Below, piece after piece: positions 43,509-47,213 of a DNA stretch of 47,213 bases. The notes under the pieces are model-generated. The model was given only the letters and a program-made list of their open reading frames with translations. It did no database searches and was not told the DNA's origin. The DNA is taken from the NCBI GenBank assembly GCA_039192515.1, contig JBCCXA010000027.1, forward strand, positions 1 through 47,213. The letters are read 5' to 3'. The position numbers and the translations under genes are program-made. The stretch's first letter is position 1. Each line of letters opens with the position of its first letter. The stretch comes from Verrucomicrobiota bacterium (GTDB lineage: Bacteria > Verrucomicrobiota > Verrucomicrobiia > Methylacidiphilales > JBCCWR01).

Positions 43509-44971
43509 CAGGTAGCAGCTTTCTGCTCAAGCTTATGAGGGCTCGTAGGGACGCGTAAGCCGTATCTACCCGCATGCAATAGATCTTCAAGTTGGCTCAT
43601 GAGCTGAGGTTCCAAGATATGCTCAATAGCATCGGCATCTCTATCAACCTGGCCAGGCGCAACATCGGCATATTCGATGAGATACATTTCCCATAGTCGA
43701 TGATTGCGAACAACCCGTTGAGCTTGCCCCCAGCCACTATCAGTTAGTCGATAGAAATTTTCTCCTCTTTGCTCATCTCTTTTACCTTCAACTTGCTCAA
43801 GTAATTGGTCGTTTTGTGCTTGTCTTAATAGCCTCTTGAGCTCAGCTTGGTTCCAAGAGCGCCTGCTTAAAATAGCCTCGTAGCTTAGGCTTGTATCTGA
43901 TTTGTTTTGTATGGCTCCAGAAGTTTCAAGGCATTCGTAACATGCTCTTAGCAAGTGTTGGCTATTAATTCTGCGAGTGATTTGGCAATGGGCCAGGTAA
44001 CGCACCAAAAGGCCACGCGAAGTTCCCAAAAACATACTCAAGCTAAAGATCGTTGTTGCGGTTAGAACAATGACAGCTCCAGCAGGAAATTTAGGGAAAA
44101 GAGCACTCAAGAATACCCCAATGAAAGCACTTGCTGCACCTAATATTGCTGAAAGAATCAGATTGGTCATGAGTTTCTCACTCCAAAATCGAGCGGAAGC
44201 AGATGGAATGATGAGCATCGCGACAACAAGCAATAGGCCGACTGCTTGTAATCCTATCACCGTTACCACAACAACAAGTGCCATTAATATTAGATCCAAT
44301 CGGCTTGCTGATATGCCTTGGCTCTCCGCAAAGGCTGTGTCAAAGCATAGAACCGTGAATTCCTTAAAAAATAGAAAGGTAATTAAGCCTACAACCAAAG
44401 TAATGGCTAAAATAATATGGGTATCCATGGCGGTCATAGATGCAGCTTTCCCATATATGTAATGCTCAAGCCCTGCTGAATTACCTGTTGGCATTTGCTG
44501 TATGAGCGTGACGAGTGAAATACCTAAGCCGAATAGAACTGAGAGTACAATAGCTAAAGCCGCATCATCCTTGAGGCGGGTCCATTTTGGGATGAGAACC
44601 ACTAACCCCATTCCTATTAACCCTGTCAGTGTGGCACCTAGCAGTAATAAGGGAAGGGACTTGCCATTCCCAAAAAGAGTTTCAAAAATTAGGTAGCTTA
44701 AAGCAATTCCCGGTAATGTTGCATGGCTTACTGTATCACTTAATAGCGAGCGTTTACGCAATAGAAGGAATGTTCCGATTACACCGGAAACTACTCCTAA
44801 AGCTGAAGTTCCAAGAAATACAATTCGTGTATTGTAATCTTGCATAAATGCTACTCTCTTTATCTCAGTCCACATAGGAAGTTCAAAAGAATGAGTCTGG
44901 CCTATAGCGTGACTACTGGACTGTAATATGCCTAAAAATAGAATTAGAGAGAAAACAAATCGAGGAGACAT
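43508..44971 (-). CDS. Metal ABC permease fused to DtxR/MntR-like regulator domain
   Basis: 487 residues. The N-terminal signal-like helix is followed by an ABC-3 permease (about 35-320: RSLLSDTVSHATLPGIALSYL, DAALAIVLSVLFGLGISL, LLLVVAMLIIPSASARFWSEK). The C-terminal 150 residues form a cytoplasmic winged-helix plus DtxR-type dimerization domain (FYRLTDSGWGQAQRVVRNHRLWEMYL, then VDRDADAIEHILEP). The residues matching the DtxR metal site include His and Glu of HRLWE and the E450-H451 pair; the DtxR His98 and Cys102 positions are Asp. This permease-TroR fusion recurs in several phyla (family knowledge). It could sense metal to gate transport or act on the operon promoter. Confidence 0.88.
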   Translation of the reverse strand: MSPRFVFSLILFLGILQSSSHAIGQTHSFELPMWTEIKRVAFMQDYNTRIVFLGTSALGVVSGVIGTFLLLRKRSLLSDTVSHATLPGIALSYLIFETLFGNGKSLPLLLLGATLTGLIGMGLVVLIPKWTRLKDDAALAIVLSVLFGLGISLVTLIQQMPTGNSAGLEHYIYGKAASMTAMDTHIILAITLVVGLITFLFFKEFTVLCFDTAFAESQGISASRLDLILMALVVVVTVIGLQAVGLLLVVAMLIIPSASARFWSEKLMTNLILSAILGAASAFIGVFLSALFPKFPAGAVIVLTATTIFSLSMFLGTSRGLLVRYLAHCQITRRINSQHLLRACYECLETSGAIQNKSDTSLSYEAILSRRSWNQAELKRLLRQAQNDQLLEQVEGKRDEQRGENFYRLTDSGWGQAQRVVRNHRLWEMYLIEYADVAPGQVDRDADAIEHILEPQLMSQLEDLLHAGRYGLRVPTSPHKLEQKAAT

Positions 44972-44983
44972 GAAAGAATGTCT

Positions 44984-45814
44984 TTACCGTTTCAATTCCT
45001 CAGAAGCCACGGTCCCGGCTGCTTGTTCTAGTAATGGATGGTGACCACCGTATGTTTTACGTAGATTTTCGGGGGTAAAAACTTTAGAAATAGGACCGTG
45101 TGCTACAACTCGCATGTTTAGTAAAAAGACATAATCAAAATATTCTTGGACTGTTTGCAAGTCATGGTGAATACAAACAACAGTCTTACCCTCATCACGG
45201 AGTTCTTGCATGATTTTTACGATAGCTCGCTCTGTAGATGCATCAATACTAGCAAACGGTTCATCCATTAGGTAGAGGTCAGCATTTTGCACAAGGGCAC
45301 GCGCCAAGAAAATACGTTGTTGTTGGCCCCCAGATAATTGGCTGATTTGGCGGTCAGCATAGTCAGCAAGTCCTACCTTTTCTAGAGATTCTAGAGCTAA
45401 CTTTTTATGCTTGTTCATAACAGGTAGGCACCAACCAATTTTTTTGTAGAGTCCCATAGCAACAACATCTCTTGCACTAACAGGAAAGTCCCAATCAACG
45501 CTCTCGCGCTGTGGAACGTAGGCAACTCGATGTTGGGATTTTTTATAGTTTTCACCAAAGTATTTGATGTGGCCGGAGATTTTAGGAATGAGATCTAGGC
45601 TTGCTTTGAGGAGTGTGCTTTTGCCTGCTCCATTAGGGCCTACAATTGCAGTCAGTTTACCGGCAGGCACTTTCATATCAAGGTCCCATAAGACGACCTT
45701 GCGGCGGTAAGAGACATTGAGATCAGTTATAGCGAGTGGCTCCTCTCGGTGAGTAGTACTATGAGTACTTACCGTTGAGCTGGGCGACAGGCTTTCTGTT
45801 GTTTTCATAGTCAT
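44984..45814 (-). CDS. Metal ABC transporter ATP-binding protein, TroB/MntB-like
   Basis: ABC ATPase of 276 residues that powers the metal importer. Walker A GPNGAGKST, the Q-loop region YVPQRESVDWDFPVSARDVV typical of the Mn/Zn family, signature LSGGQQQR, Walker B LYLMDEPFASID and the switch His in CIHHD are all present. It lies seven bases after the substrate-binding gene and twelve before the fused permease, all on one strand. Confidence 0.93.
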   Translation of the reverse strand: MTMKTTESLSPSSTVSTHSTTHREEPLAITDLNVSYRRKVVLWDLDMKVPAGKLTAIVGPNGAGKSTLLKASLDLIPKISGHIKYFGENYKKSQHRVAYVPQRESVDWDFPVSARDVVAMGLYKKIGWCLPVMNKHKKLALESLEKVGLADYADRQISQLSGGQQQRIFLARALVQNADLYLMDEPFASIDASTERAIVKIMQELRDEGKTVVCIHHDLQTVQEYFDYVFLLNMRVVAHGPISKVFTPENLRKTYGGHHPLLEQAAGTVASEELKR

Positions 45815-45821
45815 AGTGCTG

Positions 45822-46850
45822 TTAGGATTCTTGGTTAGAAGGGTTTTGTTTAGGTTTGGATAATTGACCTAATAAGCCTTTGGCAGGTGCATTTCCACCT
45901 AGAGCTCTAGCAATTGTTGTCGCATTGGAGTCAAGCATCCCAATGTAAGTTCCTTCGTAGGTGCCTGGTTCCCCCATAGCATCAGAAAAGAGGGCTCCTC
46001 CGATAGTCACCTCATGTCCTTTCGATTTAGCTCCCTCAATAATCGCTTGAATATTTTTGTCGGCGACACTTGTCTCGACAAAGATTGCTTTAATCTTCTG
46101 CTCCACAATAAAGTCAACAAGTCCATTAATATCCGCTACGCCGGCTTCGGACTCTGTGCTCAAACCTTGCGCAGCTTTGACTTCTATACCATAGCTTCGA
46201 GCAAAATAGCCAAAAGCATCATGAGCAGTAATCAAATAACGTTGTTTTTGCGGAATACTTGCAATGACATCCTTGATATAGGCATCAAGTTTTTCTAGCT
46301 CGGCTTGATAAAGTATGAGGTTTTTCTGGTAATAAGGGGCATTCTCAGGATCGAATTGGGAGAGTGCTTGAGCGACAGCAGCAGTGGCTTGTGACCAGGC
46401 CTGGACATCCATCCATACGTGAGGGTCTGGATGCCCTTCCATATCTTCAGGTGTGAGTAAATAGCTTTCAGAAATTTCCTCTGTAACAGCATGAACAGGT
46501 GTGCCTTTGCGTGCGATCTTTACAAAAGTATCTGTCATACGTCCCTCTAACATCAGTCCTGAGTAAAAGACAATATCAGCTTCCAGAAGCTTGGCTACAT
46601 CATCACGGGTGGGTTTATATAAGTGTGGATCAACACCTTCGCCCATAAGGCCTATGACTTGGGCTTTTCCTCCGGCTACTTCGCTGACGATGTTAGTAAC
46701 CATCCCACAGGTAGTTACGATAGTGTAAGGATAACCTCTTTTAGCATTATTCTTCTGGGACATTTCATCTTTACTCGCTGAGCAAGAGATAAATAGAGCT
46801 ACTAGAGGCAAGACGAAGAGAATCATCAGAAAACGTATAGGATTGTTCAT
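45822..46850 (-). CDS. Metal ABC transporter substrate-binding lipoprotein, TroA/MntA-like
   Basis: Cluster A-I solute-binding protein that captures Mn, Zn or Fe outside the inner membrane. From the ATG at 46850 it has a lipoprotein signal (FLMILFVLPLVALFISC); the frame is open to 46889. Metal ligands in family positions are His of GVDPHLYKPTRDD, His of HPDPHVWMDV, Glu of AIFVETSVADKNI, and Asp of GGALFSDAMG. A His-His-Glu-Asp set favours Mn or Fe over Zn, as in PsaA/MntC, though TroA proteins also bind Zn. It is first in the operon, behind a promoter with an inverted repeat. Confidence 0.9.
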   Translation of the reverse strand: MNNPIRFLMILFVLPLVALFISCSASKDEMSQKNNAKRGYPYTIVTTCGMVTNIVSEVAGGKAQVIGLMGEGVDPHLYKPTRDDVAKLLEADIVFYSGLMLEGRMTDTFVKIARKGTPVHAVTEEISESYLLTPEDMEGHPDPHVWMDVQAWSQATAAVAQALSQFDPENAPYYQKNLILYQAELEKLDAYIKDVIASIPQKQRYLITAHDAFGYFARSYGIEVKAAQGLSTESEAGVADINGLVDFIVEQKIKAIFVETSVADKNIQAIIEGAKSKGHEVTIGGALFSDAMGEPGTYEGTYIGMLDSNATTIARALGGNAPAKGLLGQLSKPKQNPSNQES

Positions 46851-46899
46851 AACACAGGACTCATATTTGATGTGATAAGGATATTGCACATACTATTTA

Positions 46900-46916
46900 T
46901 ATTAAGCGACTTAATA
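46900..46916 (-). promoter_or_regulatory. Palindrome in the 5' leader of the metal transport operon
   Basis: A perfect 17-base inverted repeat with 7-base arms (TATTAAG, CGA, CTTAATA). It lies about 50 bases before the substrate-binding protein start and just downstream of the predicted transcription start. It could be a second operator or a leader hairpin. Confidence 0.4.
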
Positions 46917-46938
46917 ATAGTTAACTTTTATAATAATT

Positions 46939-46979
46939 AATATGTAGCACAATATTTGTTAGCGTCAACTAACAAATAT
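46939..46979 (-). promoter_or_regulatory. Promoter with perfect inverted-repeat operator over the -35 box
   Basis: On the minus strand, a TTGACG -35 box (46963-46968) and a CATATT -10 box (46939-46944) are 18 bases apart. The -35 is the six-base spacer of a perfect inverted repeat with 11-base arms (ATATTTGTTAG and CTAACAAATAT, 46952-46979). A repressor bound there would block the polymerase. Given the operon, a metal-dependent repressor of the DtxR/MntR or Fur kind is the obvious candidate, possibly the one fused to the permease (inference). Confidence 0.6.
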
Positions 46980-47213
46980 CTTGGCAAAGTGTGACTCTCA
47001 AAACGCTCAGCTTTAGGTAGTTCAATTATGTAGATCCAGTCACAAGCGATTGGCTGCGCCTTGTCCTCGTGCTTAATTAGTTGTCACTGAAAAAGTGATT
47101 TGGCTTAGTATGGGAAAGGGGTGAGTGTATAAAAGGACTGTGAGAAAAGACTGGTAATAGGTACAATAGACGCAAAAGCTGGTCAAAAATGAGAAGTAGT
47201 AGTCCTGAAAACA
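46980..47213. other. Region upstream of the metal transport operon
   Basis: 234 bases to the window edge. No gene, repeat copy or further operator was recognised. Confidence 0.4.

Noticed and set aside
1..47213. CRISPR array, tRNA, rRNA, transposase or prophage genes
   Set aside because: None found on reading both strands; the only repeated structure is the dispersed repeat family described.

Overview
The window reads as chromosomal DNA of a Gram-negative bacterium, most likely a member of the Verrucomicrobiota (inference). Supporting signs are moderate GC, frequent GTG and TTG starts with weak ribosome binding sites, a lipid A type glycosyltransferase cluster and a heptose epimerase (outer membrane), a GH57 branching enzyme next to GlgC and MalQ type glycogen enzymes, a Tat-exported Gfo/Idh/MocA oxidoreductase, and a TroC type permease fused to a DtxR/MntR-like regulator. 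No rRNA, tRNA, CRISPR array, prophage or insertion sequence with a transposase was seen.

Layout. 1-1525: a LolA-like exported protein flanked by two direct copies of a degenerate repeat. 1.6-5.3 kb: PAP2 phosphatase, ArnT/PMT-like glycosyltransferase, DPM1/ArnC-like GT2 and a LAB_N protein, together an envelope glycan or lipid modification set. 5.3-8.0 kb (minus): glmS and mtnP. 8.1-9.4 kb: glgC. 9.4-13.7 kb (minus): a large unknown protein, a PIG-L deacetylase and rmuC. 13.9-18 kb: a lipoprotein gene broken by an in-frame TGA, a HemL-like aminotransferase, an unknown coiled-coil protein, a TlpA-like lipoprotein lacking its CXXC cysteines, and an HldD-like epimerase. 18-19.8 kb (minus): the YcgR/YcgQ-type permease pair with a His-rich loop. 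20.2-24.5 kb: the heme operon hemX-hemA-hemC-cobA/hemD, then a TPR protein. 24.9-27.3 kb (minus): FkbM methyltransferase and GH57 branching enzyme. 27.5-31 kb: a beta-barrel protein, dimeric dUTPase, thioredoxin reductase and a DUF1189-like protein. 31.3-34.4 kb: PAS-AraC regulator, exported sugar isomerase-like protein and Gfo/Idh/MocA oxidoreductase. 34.8-38 kb: FHA protein and malQ. 38-41.3 kb: an unknown secreted protein, and an ECF sigma factor / single-span membrane protein / HtrA-like PDZ protein set. 41.4-42.4 kb: class II fructose-bisphosphate aldolase. 42.6-46.9 kb (minus): a four-gene Mn/Zn/Fe type ABC importer (substrate-binding protein, ATPase, permease-regulator fusion, permease), preceded by a promoter whose -35 box lies inside a perfect inverted repeat.

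The main unexplained structure is a dispersed repeat with six copies in 47 kb. It has a palindromic core and, on one strand, a relict open frame of about 42 codons. Four of the six copies sit just downstream of a gene and point the same way as it, and one copy is fused in frame to the start of a gene. This resembles the behaviour of Rickettsia palindromic elements. Other points worth a second look are an HtrA-like protein that has lost all three catalytic residues beside an ECF sigma factor, the membrane-tethered metalloregulator domain, and the SxxS thioredoxin-like lipoprotein.
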